A stretch of DNA of 64,000 nt from Chryseobacterium sp. YIM B08800. Lineage in GTDB: Bacteria; Bacteroidota; Bacteroidia; Flavobacteriales; Weeksellaceae. The stretch covers positions 156,855-220,854 of the forward strand of contig NZ_JAPDKN010000002.1 of NCBI RefSeq assembly GCF_026163565.1, read 5' to 3'. Positions 1-9,019 of the stretch are shown piece by piece (position 1 is the first letter of the stretch; each line of letters starts with the position of its first letter). The translations under genes were made by a program, and so were the position numbers. The notes under the pieces were generated by a model. That model was not told the origin of the DNA and made no database searches. It saw only the letters and a program-made list of their open reading frames with translations.

Positions 1-1
1 A

Positions 2-325
2 GGATGGATGGGATTGGATGCAGGTGCAAAATCTAGAGATCAGTTTAATGATGTTTTACTAAATTCAAGAACTATTCTTTGGAATGGACCAATCGGTGTT
101 TTTGAAATGTCTAATTTTTCTGGTGGAACTGTAGCTTTAGGTGATAGCATTGCTGAAGCTACAAAATTAGGAGCTTTCTCTTTAGTTGGAGGAGGAGACA
201 GTGTAGCTTTCGTAAAACAATTCGGCTATGGAGAAAAAGTAAGTTATGTTTCTACCGGAGGTGGAGCAATGCTTGAAAGTTTGGAAGGTCTGGAACTTCC
301 TGGTGTTGCTGCAATCAACAACTAA
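2..325 (+). CDS. pgk: Phosphoglycerate kinase, C-terminal part (cut by window start)
   Basis: Catalyses ATP formation from 1,3-bisphosphoglycerate in cytosolic glycolysis. Only the C-terminal 107 or so residues are present; the frame is open to the window edge, so this is truncation by the window, not a broken gene. Visible family marks are GWMGLDAG at the edge, the WNGPIGVFE segment, and the nucleotide-site stretch GGGDSVAF followed by STGGGAMLE. The ATG at position 8 is internal. Two strong hairpins follow the stop, so pgk ends its transcript. Confidence 0.95.
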   Translation, partial: GWMGLDAGAKSRDQFNDVLLNSRTILWNGPIGVFEMSNFSGGTVALGDSIAEATKLGAFSLVGGGDSVAFVKQFGYGEKVSYVSTGGGAMLESLEGLELPGVAAINN

Positions 326-343
326 ACTTTAAACAATATTTTC

Positions 344-375
344 AAAGTCTGCTAAACAATAGCAGACTTTTTCCT
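344..375 (+). terminator. Intrinsic terminator of pgk
   Basis: Perfect 10-bp stem AAAGTCTGCT / AGCAGACTTT (344-353 and 361-370) with a 7-nt loop, followed by a T-rich tract. It begins 19 bp after the pgk stop. Confidence 0.85.
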
Positions 376-381
376 TTTTTG

Positions 382-413
382 AATATCCTCAAAACTATTG
401 AGGATATTTTTAA
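382..413. terminator. Second hairpin after pgk
   Basis: Perfect 11-bp stem AATATCCTCAA / TTGAGGATATT (382-392 and 398-408) with a 5-nt loop, followed by T residues. It may be a back-up terminator. Confidence 0.6.
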
Positions 414-466
414 AAAAAATTTTGAGGTTTTCTGAAGCTGTTAGACTGTGCTGTTGTCAATTTAAA

Positions 467-790
467 AAAATCTACACGATTCTCAGAGGGTTTGTTTGAA
501 CTTTCTTTCAAAGATAAATTTTTCAAACTTATTTACTTTTCCATTTAGTGTTATTTTCTCTCTTCTATAGCGATCAATTACTAATAAAAAAAATTCTGTG
601 CGATTCTCAGAGGCATAGTTTGAGATTATATTCTATTTTTAAATTGAATTTTTTTTAATATTAAAATTTTAGATTATTGTTATTTTACCTTTTTCAATTT
701 CTACTATTTTATATTTGCTGTAATGCATAAATTATTAATAAAAAAAATATAGACGATTCTCAGACGGTTAGTTTAAAATAAATAGTAGTT
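467..790. repeat. Degenerate three-unit repeat in the pgk-methyltransferase gap
   Basis: The 679-bp gap 326-1004 holds no gene that I can support. It contains three copies of an A-run followed about 5 nt later by CGATTCTCAGA and a GTTT-containing tail, with CGATTCTCAG at 477-486, 601-610 and 754-763. Units 2 and 3 also share AATTAnTAATAAAAAAAAT upstream. Spacings are 124 and 153 bp, with unrelated AT-rich DNA between. Read on the minus strand each unit is TCTGAGAATCG followed by a T-run, and a -7-like CAAAGATA (509-516) precedes unit 1. Function unknown. Confidence 0.6.
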
Positions 791-917
791 TCTATTTTTA
801 TTATTTTCTGGAGTTATTAACAAGTTACTAATATTTTAAATCTTCAATTTTGAAATTTTTGATTTTATAAAATATATGAGCTTAAAATTGAAAGTAGAGT
901 AGGAGTACAAAAAATAA

Positions 918-946
918 AAAAACTCGAAATTGTATCTCGAGTTTTT
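918..946. terminator. Hairpin with flanking A/T runs, probably ends the methyltransferase gene
   Basis: Perfect 10-bp stem AAAAACTCGA / TCGAGTTTTT (918-927 and 937-946) with A residues on one side and T residues on the other, so it could work in both directions. It lies 58 bp past the methyltransferase stop. Confidence 0.7.
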
Positions 947-1004
947 ATTTTTTAAAGAAAAATGGTGAAAATCGACCTCTATAAATAGGTTAAAAATCGA
1001 TTTT

Positions 1005-1826
1005 CTATTTTTTTTCGATAATGTATATCAAACTTGAAAATTCGTTAGAAAAAAGGGCGTTTATGTTAGAAATCGTTCCGTAGATTACTGCTTTTAGCCA
1101 AAATAAGGGTGATTTTTTGTATTTTTCGCTCAACATTGAGATGTAATACGAATCTAGAATCAAAGGTTTGATTTTTCTGATTTTCCAGTTTGGTTTCTTT
1201 GCTATAAGATTTTCCATTCCTTTTTTTGAGAAATGATAGACATGTCTTGGTACGTCATAAGCTGCCCAAAATTCTTTATAATGTTTTGCATCATAAGAAG
1301 TAGGATTGGGAACGGCAATAATTAGTAACCCTTTTTCTTTTAATTTTTTGTTGAAAATTTCAAGCATCTCATCCTGATTTTCCACGTGTTCGAAAACATG
1401 CCAAAGCGTAATTGCATCTAAACTTAGATCTTCAATAGTATTAATATTATCTAAAATTGTAGCTTTTGAAATTTTATTTTGCACAGCTTTTCTTGCATCT
1501 GCATTTGGTTCAAAACCGAAAACTTCAAAATCATTTTCTATATATTTTACAAATTCTCCTGCACCACAACCATAATCTAAAACTCTTGAACCTTTTTTTA
1601 TTCTGTCTAAAAGAATTGTTTTTTTATACTGTAAATTGAATGATTGTAAAAATTTGTACAATTTTTCTTTTAAACTTCCAGAATCCTGATGATGAGATAT
1701 GTAATCTTCACTTTCATAATATTTAGAAATATTCGATGGAATAGGGGAGGTTTTAAAAACTCCTTTTGTTTCTGTTTCTTTAATTTCAAATATTTCCTGA
1801 GAAAGAAAATGATCTTTTATTTTCAT
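1005..1826 (-). CDS. Class I SAM-dependent methyltransferase, substrate unknown
   Basis: A 273-residue protein with a central Rossmann-type methyltransferase domain. SAM-binding motif I is VLDYGCGAGEF, followed by the acidic end of strand 2 (FGFEPN) and a post-motif LWHVFEHVEN of the UbiG/Methyltransf_23 type. The N-terminal 80 residues have no recognised motif. There is no signal peptide, so it is probably cytosolic. Neighbours give no substrate: it sits alone between the pgk gap and the parS-mnmG segment. Family assignment is firm; the reaction beyond methyl transfer is unknown. Confidence 0.8.
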   Translation of the reverse strand: MKIKDHFLSQEIFEIKETETKGVFKTSPIPSNISKYYESEDYISHHQDSGSLKEKLYKFLQSFNLQYKKTILLDRIKKGSRVLDYGCGAGEFVKYIENDFEVFGFEPNADARKAVQNKISKATILDNINTIEDLSLDAITLWHVFEHVENQDEMLEIFNKKLKEKGLLIIAVPNPTSYDAKHYKEFWAAYDVPRHVYHFSKKGMENLIAKKPNWKIRKIKPLILDSYYISMLSEKYKKSPLFWLKAVIYGTISNINALFSNEFSSLIYIIEKK

Positions 1827-1912
1827 TTAGCTTATTTCTTTTAAATTAAAAATTAAGATATTCAGAGTTTAAAATAACCTCATAAATACCTTAATTTTTG
1901 CTTTTATTTTAT

Positions 1913-1934
1913 AAATGTTTCACGTGAAACATTT
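1913..1934. promoter_or_regulatory. parS centromere site 1
   Basis: A 22-bp perfect palindrome containing TGTTTCACGTGAAACA (1916-1931), which is the ParB-binding parS sequence known from many bacterial phyla. It lies 6 bp past the mnmG stop codon. Confidence 0.9.
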
Positions 1935-1939
1935 TGTAC

Positions 1940-3802
1940 TTAACGTCCTAAATAGACTAATAAAACATTGATATCAGCTGGCGAAACACCACTTATTCTT
2001 CCTGCTTGAGCAACTGTTTTTGGTCTTACGTTATTCATTTTTTGTTTAGCCTCTGCAGATAAACTTGAGATTTTTAAATAATCAAAATCTTCAGGAATCT
2101 TTACATTTTCTAAACGATTAAGCTTTGCAACGTTCTCTTTTTCCTTTTCAATATAGCCTTTATACTTAATATTTACTTCAGCCTGCTCCCTTACTTCATC
2201 ATCATATTGAGAAGAAACTTCTTTTATTGCATCAATTTCTTCTAATTTTTCTAAAGTAATATTTGGTCTAGTAAGGAATTGTGAAGCTCTGTAAGCCTGA
2301 TCTACAGGATTACTTTCAATGCTTTCAAGAATAGGATTAATGATTCCTGGCTTTAAAGAAGTTTCTCGTAAAAAGGCTTCAAGTTCCTGACTTTTAGTGA
2401 TTTTCTCTTCAACTCTTTTTAATCTTTCTTCTTTTGCTAAACCTAATTGATATGCTTTTTCAGTTAGTCTGATATCTGCATTATCTTGTCTTAAAAGAAG
2501 TCTGTATTCAGCTCTGGAAGTAAACATTCTATAAGGTTCTTCAGTACCTTTTGTTATTAAATCGTCAATTAAAACCCCGATATAAGCCTCATCTCTGTTA
2601 AGGATAAATTCTTCTTTTTCGTGAACTTTATTGTGTGCATTGATACCCGCCATCAAACCTTGTCCTGCTGCTTCTTCATAACCGGTTGTACCGTTGATTT
2701 GACCTGCAAAGTATAAATTATCTACTAATTTTGTTTCTAAAGTATGCTTTAACTGAGTAGGGGGGAAGTAGTCATATTCAATAGCATAGCCAGGTCTGAA
2801 TACTTTTACATTCTCAAATCCTGGAATTTGTTTCATTGCTTTAATCTGTATATCTTCCGGAAGAGATGAACTAAAACCGTTGACATAGATTTCTACAGTC
2901 TTCCAACCTTCTGGTTCTACAAATAACTGATGTCTTGTTCTTTCTGCAAAACGGTTAATTTTATCTTCAATACTCGGGCAATATCTTGGACCTAAACTTT
3001 GAATTGTACCGTTGAACATTGGGCTTCTATCAAATCCTTCACGTAAAATATCGTGTACTGCCTCATTTGTATAAACAATGTGACAGCTTAATTGTTTGGT
3101 TAACTTCGGTGTATCTAAATAACTGAATTTCTGAGGATTTTGATCTCCTTTTTGTTCTTCCATTTTAGAATAATCAAGGCTTCTTCCATCTACTCTCGGT
3201 GGAGTACCAGTCTTCATTCTCCCAGCTTCAAAACCTAATGAAGAAAGTTGTTCTGTGATACCAAAAGCTCTTGGTTCACCCATTCTTCCGCCACCCAATT
3301 GCTTGTCACCAACATGGATTAATCCATTAAGGAAAGTTCCATTGGTTAAAACAACAGATTTAGATCTTATTTCAATTCCTAATGAAGTGACAACACCAAC
3401 TGCTTTGTTATTCTCGATAATTAAGCTTTTTACCATATCCTGAAAAAAATCAAGATTAGGAGTGTTTTCTAATGCCAAACGCCATTCTTCCGCGAAAAGC
3501 ATTCTGTCATTCTGTGTTCTTGGAGACCACATTGCAGGACCTTTTGAAAGATTAAGCATCTTGAATTGAATCGCAGATTTATCTGCAATAATCCCTGAAT
3601 ATCCTCCCATCGCATCGATTTCTCTTACGATTTGTCCTTTGGCAATTCCACCCATTGCCGGGTTGCAGCTCATTTGCCCAATGGTCTGCATATTCATAGT
3701 AACCAATAAAGTTTTTGAACCTAAATTGGCAGCAGCGGCAGCAGCTTCACAACCTGCATGACCTGCACCTACTACGATTACATCATATATTTCTGAAATC
3801 AT
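1940..3802 (-). CDS. mnmG: tRNA uridine-5-carboxymethylaminomethyl modification enzyme MnmG (GidA)
   Basis: The FAD-dependent subunit of the MnmE-MnmG complex, which builds the 5-carboxymethylaminomethyl group on wobble uridine 34 of certain tRNAs in the cytosol. At 620 residues it is full length. The dinucleotide-binding motif GAGHAG is at residues 12-17, followed by the GidA block MSCNPAMGGIAKG, and the C-terminal tRNA-binding domain ends with PKTVAQAGRISGVSPADI. The gene is flanked on both sides by parS palindromes, matching the known habit of gidA of lying near chromosomal origins. Confidence 0.97.
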   Translation of the reverse strand: MISEIYDVIVVGAGHAGCEAAAAAANLGSKTLLVTMNMQTIGQMSCNPAMGGIAKGQIVREIDAMGGYSGIIADKSAIQFKMLNLSKGPAMWSPRTQNDRMLFAEEWRLALENTPNLDFFQDMVKSLIIENNKAVGVVTSLGIEIRSKSVVLTNGTFLNGLIHVGDKQLGGGRMGEPRAFGITEQLSSLGFEAGRMKTGTPPRVDGRSLDYSKMEEQKGDQNPQKFSYLDTPKLTKQLSCHIVYTNEAVHDILREGFDRSPMFNGTIQSLGPRYCPSIEDKINRFAERTRHQLFVEPEGWKTVEIYVNGFSSSLPEDIQIKAMKQIPGFENVKVFRPGYAIEYDYFPPTQLKHTLETKLVDNLYFAGQINGTTGYEEAAGQGLMAGINAHNKVHEKEEFILNRDEAYIGVLIDDLITKGTEEPYRMFTSRAEYRLLLRQDNADIRLTEKAYQLGLAKEERLKRVEEKITKSQELEAFLRETSLKPGIINPILESIESNPVDQAYRASQFLTRPNITLEKLEEIDAIKEVSSQYDDEVREQAEVNIKYKGYIEKEKENVAKLNRLENVKIPEDFDYLKISSLSAEAKQKMNNVRPKTVAQAGRISGVSPADINVLLVYLGR

Positions 3803-3846
3803 TTTTTATTGCTTGTTTTAAGCTTCTAATTTTAATCTTTTGTCTA

Positions 3847-3866
3847 AATGTTTCACGTGAAACATT
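3847..3866. promoter_or_regulatory. parS centromere site 2
   Basis: A 20-bp perfect palindrome with the same core TGTTTCACGTGAAACA (3849-3864) as site 1. It is 44 bp upstream of the mnmG start, in the presumed promoter region, so bound ParB could also affect mnmG transcription (inference). Confidence 0.9.
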
Positions 3867-3910
3867 ATTTAAATTTACAAGCTATAATCGCTTGTAGTGT
3901 GCTTTATTTC

Positions 3911-3985
3911 GCCCCGATCGTAGCATTTGTCTGAGCTCATTTTCTTTTAAAAAAGAAAATAGCGAGTGCGGAGAGCGGGAATAAG
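3911..3985. repeat. Long imperfect hairpin, probably a dispersed intergenic element
   Basis: The stretch can fold with the stem ATTTTCTTTT / AAAAGAAAAT at its tip, then GCTC/GAGT, GCA/TGC and CCCG/CGGG pairs towards the base, and it is flanked by GAGCTC- and AAGCTC-like ends. It lies between the second parS site and the 3' end of ybeY. I recall similar GCCCCGAT...GAGCGGGAATA elements from flavobacterial intergenic regions, but only one copy is in this window. Confidence 0.5.
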
Positions 3986-3997
3986 CTCTAAAAAGAT

Positions 3998-4405
3998 TTA
4001 ATTATACTTTGCGATATAAAAATCTTCTTTATTTCGCATTAACTGTTCTTCTTCTTCAGTTTTATCTTTATATCCGCAAAGATGAAGAATACCATGAGCC
4101 AAGACTCTTCTAAGTTCTTCTTCATAATTTTTGGATAGGGTAGAAGCGTTGTCTGAAATGCGCTGCAAAGATACGAAAATCTCTCCGCTTATTGTTTTAC
4201 CTTTTACATAGTCGAAAGTAATGATATCTGTATAGTAATCGTGCTGTAAATAATCTTGGTTTACTTTCAATAAATATTCGTCGTCGCAGAAAATATAATT
4301 TATTTCGCCAAGCTTTTTTCCTTCTGAAAGAATGATGTCTTTCAACCAAGTTGTGTATTCTGTATTTACCGATTCGGGTAAATTTTCGTAAAAGAATTGT
4401 ATCAT
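3998..4405 (-). CDS. ybeY: Endoribonuclease YbeY, 16S rRNA maturation
   Basis: A metal-dependent single-strand RNase of the UPF0054 family, acting in 16S rRNA 3' processing and ribosome quality control. It is 135 residues, slightly short for the family. The metal motif reads HGILHLCGYKDK at residues 104-115: the first two histidines (104, 108) are present but the usual third histidine is an aspartate (114). It is 4 bp downstream of the patatin gene on the same strand, so probably co-transcribed. Confidence 0.9.
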   Translation of the reverse strand: MIQFFYENLPESVNTEYTTWLKDIILSEGKKLGEINYIFCDDEYLLKVNQDYLQHDYYTDIITFDYVKGKTISGEIFVSLQRISDNASTLSKNYEEELRRVLAHGILHLCGYKDKTEEEEQLMRNKEDFYIAKYN

Positions 4406-4409
4406 TTTT

Positions 4410-6566
4410 TTAAAACCAGTGCCCTAAAATAACACTGAATATGCCTTTTTGATTATTTTTTAGTGAATGACTGAAATTCAGTTTTATTTGTCCAAACGGA
4501 GATTTATAGCCTAGAGTAGCACCAACAGAGCTATAATTAACTTTTACAGCGTCTTCAAAGCTTATGTCGTCTGAAAGATTGGCGAAAGAAAAATTTCCGC
4601 TCAAAAATAAATTTTTATAAAATTTGAACTGAAGATCATTTGAAATTAAAACTACATTATTTGTATTAAGCTGTGCAAAATAAAAACCTGAAAAGTTTTT
4701 GAAATTGACAATATTCTGTTCAAATATTCCTCCCAATCTGTACTGATAATACTCAGGTAAATTTTCGCCGATGGTAATTCCGCCATACAGATTAAGATGA
4801 TAACTAAGCTGTTTTGTAATTGGAAGATTAACTCTCACATCGGCTTTCACCTGAATTAATCTTTTTTCAACTTCAGATTTCATTAAGTCGATTACTTTTC
4901 CTTCTGCATTAAGATAGAATCCTTTAGTAGGAAAATCGCGATCGTTTTGGGTATCGCTTTTCAGGAATACATAAGGATTTAAGAAACGGTTGTAGCGCTT
5001 ATTTAAACCGTTTATTTCTGCTTCAAAATAGTCATGGCTAATTCCGGCTCCTATTGCGAATTTATCTCTCCAAACAGACTGTATGTAAGCTTCGTTGCGG
5101 AGCCATTCCCATTTATCTGCATTAATGTTTGAGCTATTCTTTAAATCGAAGCTCATCCCTGAAGAGTAAATACCAAAGCCAGGAATATATCCGTTATCTA
5201 TAAAATAGTTTAAGTAATATCTGGGTTTATCACCAACAACCACATCTAAAGAAAGATTTGAATTTTTGAATAAAAGTCTTTTAGCTGAATAATTTAATAG
5301 AAGTCCTGTTTTGAAAATTTCATCGTAATGAAGTCCGACTTTCAGAAAATGACGAGCTTCATCTTCAGTTACATATAATTTTAGATAATTTATATTGTTT
5401 TCTGTGATGATATCATAATTAATAAAACGGTAATTATTGGTAGCAACCAATTTGTCTAAACCTTTATTGATACTGCCATAAGTTTGCAAAGAGGGAAGGC
5501 GAAGACCCATTTTCCCGAGAACGTAGTTATTGCCGTAAATTTTGCCTCCTTCTATTGAAATGCTGTCAATCTTATATACATTAGAATATATTGGATTTAT
5601 TGGCTGTCTAAGGCGGTCAAATTCACGTTTTGGTAATTGATCTAATATTGCAGCATATTTTAAACCTTCTACATATCCGCTATCGAGAATTTTTTTCTTG
5701 TCATCGTAGCTTGTAGCGGTCATTCCGGTAAGATTTGGCTTGATGTTGATATCGGTATGTTTATACTGCCTTCTTGTATCTTTTTGAATGCCGAAATCGA
5801 TGACCTGATTAAGAATTGAAATAATATTATTTAAATCTTCTCTTTTAGATAAATCCTGATTTAAATCTACCCCAATTACAATGTCAATTCCTTTATCTTT
5901 TAATGGTTTTGAAGGATAGTTTACGGTCATTGCGCCGTCAATATAAATGCTGTCGCCAATTTTTACAGGATCCATTAAAGAAGGAAACGCAGAACTTGCC
6001 ATAATAGACTGTACTAAATCTCCGCTTTCAAAAATTTTCATATTTCCACTTTCTAGATTCGTGGCAACACACATAAATGGAATAGGAAGTTTTGAGAAAT
6101 CATTAACGTTGGAAACGTTTTTAAATAATTCTTTTAAAAGATAAACATTCTTCTGCCCCGAACTGATCGAAGAGGGAAGGGTTATCTTTCCGTTTTTTAA
6201 AGGAATAGAGAAAAGATATTTATCGACAGATTTATTGAAAAATGAACTTTCTTTTCTTGATTTTGGATCTCTGATTAATGAATAGAAATCTGTATCCATC
6301 ACAATTTTTTCAATTTCCTTTCCCGAATATCCTGAAGCGTACAAACCTCCTACAATTGCACCCATACTTGTGCCGGAAATATAATCTACTTTTACCCCTA
6401 AAGAATCGAGTACTTTAAGAACTCCTACGTGAGAAAAACCTTTAGCTCCACCACCTGCAAGTGAAAGTCCGATTTTTGGATTTTTAGGAATCACCAAATC
6501 TTTCTTTACCTGAGACTGTATCAAAAGTAGCTGAAATACAAACAGCAAAGTCAGGAATTTTCTCAT
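4410..6566 (-). CDS. Patatin-like phospholipase with C-terminal outer-membrane beta-barrel
   Basis: A 718-residue protein with a signal peptide (residues 1-18). A patatin lipase domain (about 30-290) follows, with oxyanion motif GGGAKG (38-43), nucleophile GTSMG (Ser67) and the catalytic Asp in DGA. A POTRA-like segment (about 320-390) comes next, then a BamA/surface-antigen-like barrel rich in alternating aromatic residues and ending in a C-terminal phenylalanine (GHWF). This is the layout of PlpD-type (type Vd) autotransporters and of RssA-like proteins in Bacteroidetes. I infer an outer-membrane-anchored lipid hydrolase; whether the lipase faces the surface is unknown. Confidence 0.9.
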   Translation of the reverse strand: MRKFLTLLFVFQLLLIQSQVKKDLVIPKNPKIGLSLAGGGAKGFSHVGVLKVLDSLGVKVDYISGTSMGAIVGGLYASGYSGKEIEKIVMDTDFYSLIRDPKSRKESSFFNKSVDKYLFSIPLKNGKITLPSSISSGQKNVYLLKELFKNVSNVNDFSKLPIPFMCVATNLESGNMKIFESGDLVQSIMASSAFPSLMDPVKIGDSIYIDGAMTVNYPSKPLKDKGIDIVIGVDLNQDLSKREDLNNIISILNQVIDFGIQKDTRRQYKHTDINIKPNLTGMTATSYDDKKKILDSGYVEGLKYAAILDQLPKREFDRLRQPINPIYSNVYKIDSISIEGGKIYGNNYVLGKMGLRLPSLQTYGSINKGLDKLVATNNYRFINYDIITENNINYLKLYVTEDEARHFLKVGLHYDEIFKTGLLLNYSAKRLLFKNSNLSLDVVVGDKPRYYLNYFIDNGYIPGFGIYSSGMSFDLKNSSNINADKWEWLRNEAYIQSVWRDKFAIGAGISHDYFEAEINGLNKRYNRFLNPYVFLKSDTQNDRDFPTKGFYLNAEGKVIDLMKSEVEKRLIQVKADVRVNLPITKQLSYHLNLYGGITIGENLPEYYQYRLGGIFEQNIVNFKNFSGFYFAQLNTNNVVLISNDLQFKFYKNLFLSGNFSFANLSDDISFEDAVKVNYSSVGATLGYKSPFGQIKLNFSHSLKNNQKGIFSVILGHWF

Positions 6567-6568
6567 AG

Positions 6569-9016
6569 TTAATCTTTTACATAAATCCGTTTTACACGAG
6601 GTGAAATGGAGGTTAATACTTCATAAGTTATGGTTTTGCAGTATTCTGCGAATTCTTTTAGGCTTGGTTTTGCATTGAAAACAGTCACCGTATCGCCTTC
6701 TTTTACATTGGGAATATGATCGACATTAATCATCATCATATCCATACAAATGCTTCCAACAATTGGTGCCAAAGTTTTATTAACACCCACATTTCCGATT
6801 TGGTTTCCAATGAGTCTTGGAATTCCGTCTGCATAACCAACAGGAATTGTGGCAATTTTTGTCGCTTGATTCGGTTTAAATCTTCTGCTATATCCTACAG
6901 ATTCTCCGTTTTCTACTAAGGAAATTTGTGAAATTACAGTTTTAAAACTTACTACAGATTGTAACTGTTTTTGTATTTCACTATTTGGTGATTCTCCGAG
7001 CATTCCTATTCCAATTCTCACCATGTCATATTGATGATTGGTGTAGTTTGTAATTCCAGAAGAATTTAAAATATGTCGAATAGGAGTGTAGCCCAATTTT
7101 TCAATTAAATAGCTTGAATTTTTCTCAAAAGTTTCCAGCTGTTTTAAAGTAAATTCTTTCTCGGTTGGCATATCGGAAGACGAAAGATGGCTAAAAATAC
7201 TTTGAACTTTTAGATTGGTTTTATTTAAAATCTGGCTCAAATGATCCAATTCAAATTCTTTAAAACCAAGACGGTGCATTCCTGTCTCAAGCTTAATGTG
7301 AATAGGATAATTTTTGTCGTATCCTGATTTTTGAATGGCTTCATAAAATAATTCTAGAACGCGGAAACTGTAAATTTCTGGCTCTAAATTATACTGAATC
7401 ACCGTGTCATAACTATGTTGTTCAGGATTCATGACAACAATAGGAACGGTAATTCCTTTTTTTCGAAGTTCAACTCCTTCGTCAACGAAAGCAACTCCTA
7501 AATAATCAATATGATGGTGCTGTAAAAATTCTGAAATTTCGTAACTTCCTAAACCGTAAGCATTTGCTTTTACCATTGCCATCATTTTTGTGGTTGGTTT
7601 AAGTAAAGATTTATGATAATTAATGTTGTGCAGAAGTGCATTTAAATTGATTTCTAAAACCGTATCATGCTTTCTAAGCTCTAACAAATCTTTTACTTTC
7701 TCAATTTCAAATTTTCTAGCTCCTTTAAGTAAAATAATCTGATTTTCAATTTCTGTAAGATGTTTACTGTCAAATAATTCCTGAGTATTAATGAAAGTAT
7801 GGGTTTTAGCTTTAAATAAATCACTAAATTTTGATATTTCATCACCAATTAAGAAAACAGAATCAAATTTTTGTTCATTAACCAATTCCGAAACTTCTTC
7901 ATACAGCTCTTTTGAATTGGAATTAACACCGACAATATCGGTCAACACCAAGGATTTTTTCGGTTTTTTGTATTCATTTAAAAACTGAAGAGCGGTTTTA
8001 AGAGAATCTAAATCAAGATTAAAAGAGTCATTAATGACGATGTTGTTTTTTTGTCCTTCGATCGCTTCGAGTCTCATTTCAACAGCCTTTAAAGCGTTGA
8101 TTTTTTCGACGATATTTTGATTTTCAATACCTAATTCTTTCAAGACCGTAATCAGCGCTAAAACATTCGTTAAAGTCGCTTCATCTCTTTGATGAACTGG
8201 GAAGGATATTTCTTCACCAAAATAGTGTACAACAAACTGCTCGTCTTTTGAAGTATTATTTTTAAAGTAAACTTGGTTAGCATCTGAAAGTCCATAAGAA
8301 ATTAATTTTTTACTTGAATATAAATCATTTAATTTTTTATCAACCAGAGTATTATCGCCGTTGTAAATAATCACTTCAGAATCTTTGAAAAGCTGTATTT
8401 TTTCATCGATCAAATCTTCTTCAGATTCGAAATTAGCGAGATGTGCCGTTCCAATATGGGTCAATAAACCAATTTGTGGCTGGAAGATATTTTCCAGCTT
8501 TTTCATTTCATTAGGCTTAGAAATTCCGACTTCAAAAATTCCCAGTTTATGGCTGTCATTTATTTGAAGCAAAGAAAGTGGAAGTCCGATTTGTGAATTA
8601 AAACTTTTTGGGCTTTTCACCGTTGGAAACTCATTCCAAAGACATTGATATAGCCATTCTTTTAAAATAGTTTTTCCATTACTCCCAGTAATTCCGATGG
8701 ATTTTATTTGAGAATTTTCGAAATGAAATTTGGCTAATTTTTGAAGAAATTCCACAGAATTTTCTACAATAATCCAGGTTATATTTTCAAACTGAGAATA
8801 ATGATGTTCAGAAATAATGACATTGATTCCTCTATCAATAGCAGATTCAATAAATTTTTCGCCAGAATTTTTAGAAGTATTTATGGCAATAAACGCAGTA
8901 TTTTTAGTAGAGTAAATAATTCTGCTATCAAAAGCAATGTTTTTGATTATTAATTCTCCGTTTCCAATAATCTTAGAATTGGTGATATCTGCGATTTGAT
9001 GTATAGTGTAGTTCAT
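6569..9016 (-). CDS. murF-alr: Bifunctional MurF (UDP-MurNAc-tripeptide:D-Ala-D-Ala ligase) / alanine racemase
   Basis: An 815-residue fusion of two peptidoglycan enzymes. Residues 1 to about 450 are a Mur ligase with ATP-binding TGSNGKT near residue 110. Residues from about 455 on are a fold-III PLP alanine racemase with the lysine motif MVKANAYGLG, the GYSRRF segment and CMDMMMINVD near the end. One chain can thus make D-alanine and join D-Ala-D-Ala to the muropeptide in the cytosol. The MurF part lacks close E. coli-like N-terminal motifs, so activity of that half is less certain than that of the racemase. This fusion is known from Bacteroidetes. It is 2 bp from the patatin gene. Confidence 0.93.
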   Translation of the reverse strand: MNYTIHQIADITNSKIIGNGELIIKNIAFDSRIIYSTKNTAFIAINTSKNSGEKFIESAIDRGINVIISEHHYSQFENITWIIVENSVEFLQKLAKFHFENSQIKSIGITGSNGKTILKEWLYQCLWNEFPTVKSPKSFNSQIGLPLSLLQINDSHKLGIFEVGISKPNEMKKLENIFQPQIGLLTHIGTAHLANFESEEDLIDEKIQLFKDSEVIIYNGDNTLVDKKLNDLYSSKKLISYGLSDANQVYFKNNTSKDEQFVVHYFGEEISFPVHQRDEATLTNVLALITVLKELGIENQNIVEKINALKAVEMRLEAIEGQKNNIVINDSFNLDLDSLKTALQFLNEYKKPKKSLVLTDIVGVNSNSKELYEEVSELVNEQKFDSVFLIGDEISKFSDLFKAKTHTFINTQELFDSKHLTEIENQIILLKGARKFEIEKVKDLLELRKHDTVLEINLNALLHNINYHKSLLKPTTKMMAMVKANAYGLGSYEISEFLQHHHIDYLGVAFVDEGVELRKKGITVPIVVMNPEQHSYDTVIQYNLEPEIYSFRVLELFYEAIQKSGYDKNYPIHIKLETGMHRLGFKEFELDHLSQILNKTNLKVQSIFSHLSSSDMPTEKEFTLKQLETFEKNSSYLIEKLGYTPIRHILNSSGITNYTNHQYDMVRIGIGMLGESPNSEIQKQLQSVVSFKTVISQISLVENGESVGYSRRFKPNQATKIATIPVGYADGIPRLIGNQIGNVGVNKTLAPIVGSICMDMMMINVDHIPNVKEGDTVTVFNAKPSLKEFAEYCKTITYEVLTSISPRVKRIYVKD

Positions 9017-9019
9017 AAA

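Noticed and set aside
2..325. pgk pseudogene
   Set aside because: The frame is open to the window edge, so the truncation is due to the window.
467..790. CRISPR array
   Set aside because: Only three units, a short inexact core, spacings of 124 and 153 bp, and no cas genes nearby.
1376..1392. A third parS site (TTTTCCACGTGTTCG)
   Set aside because: Only half matches the palindrome, and the bases encode conserved residues of the methyltransferase.
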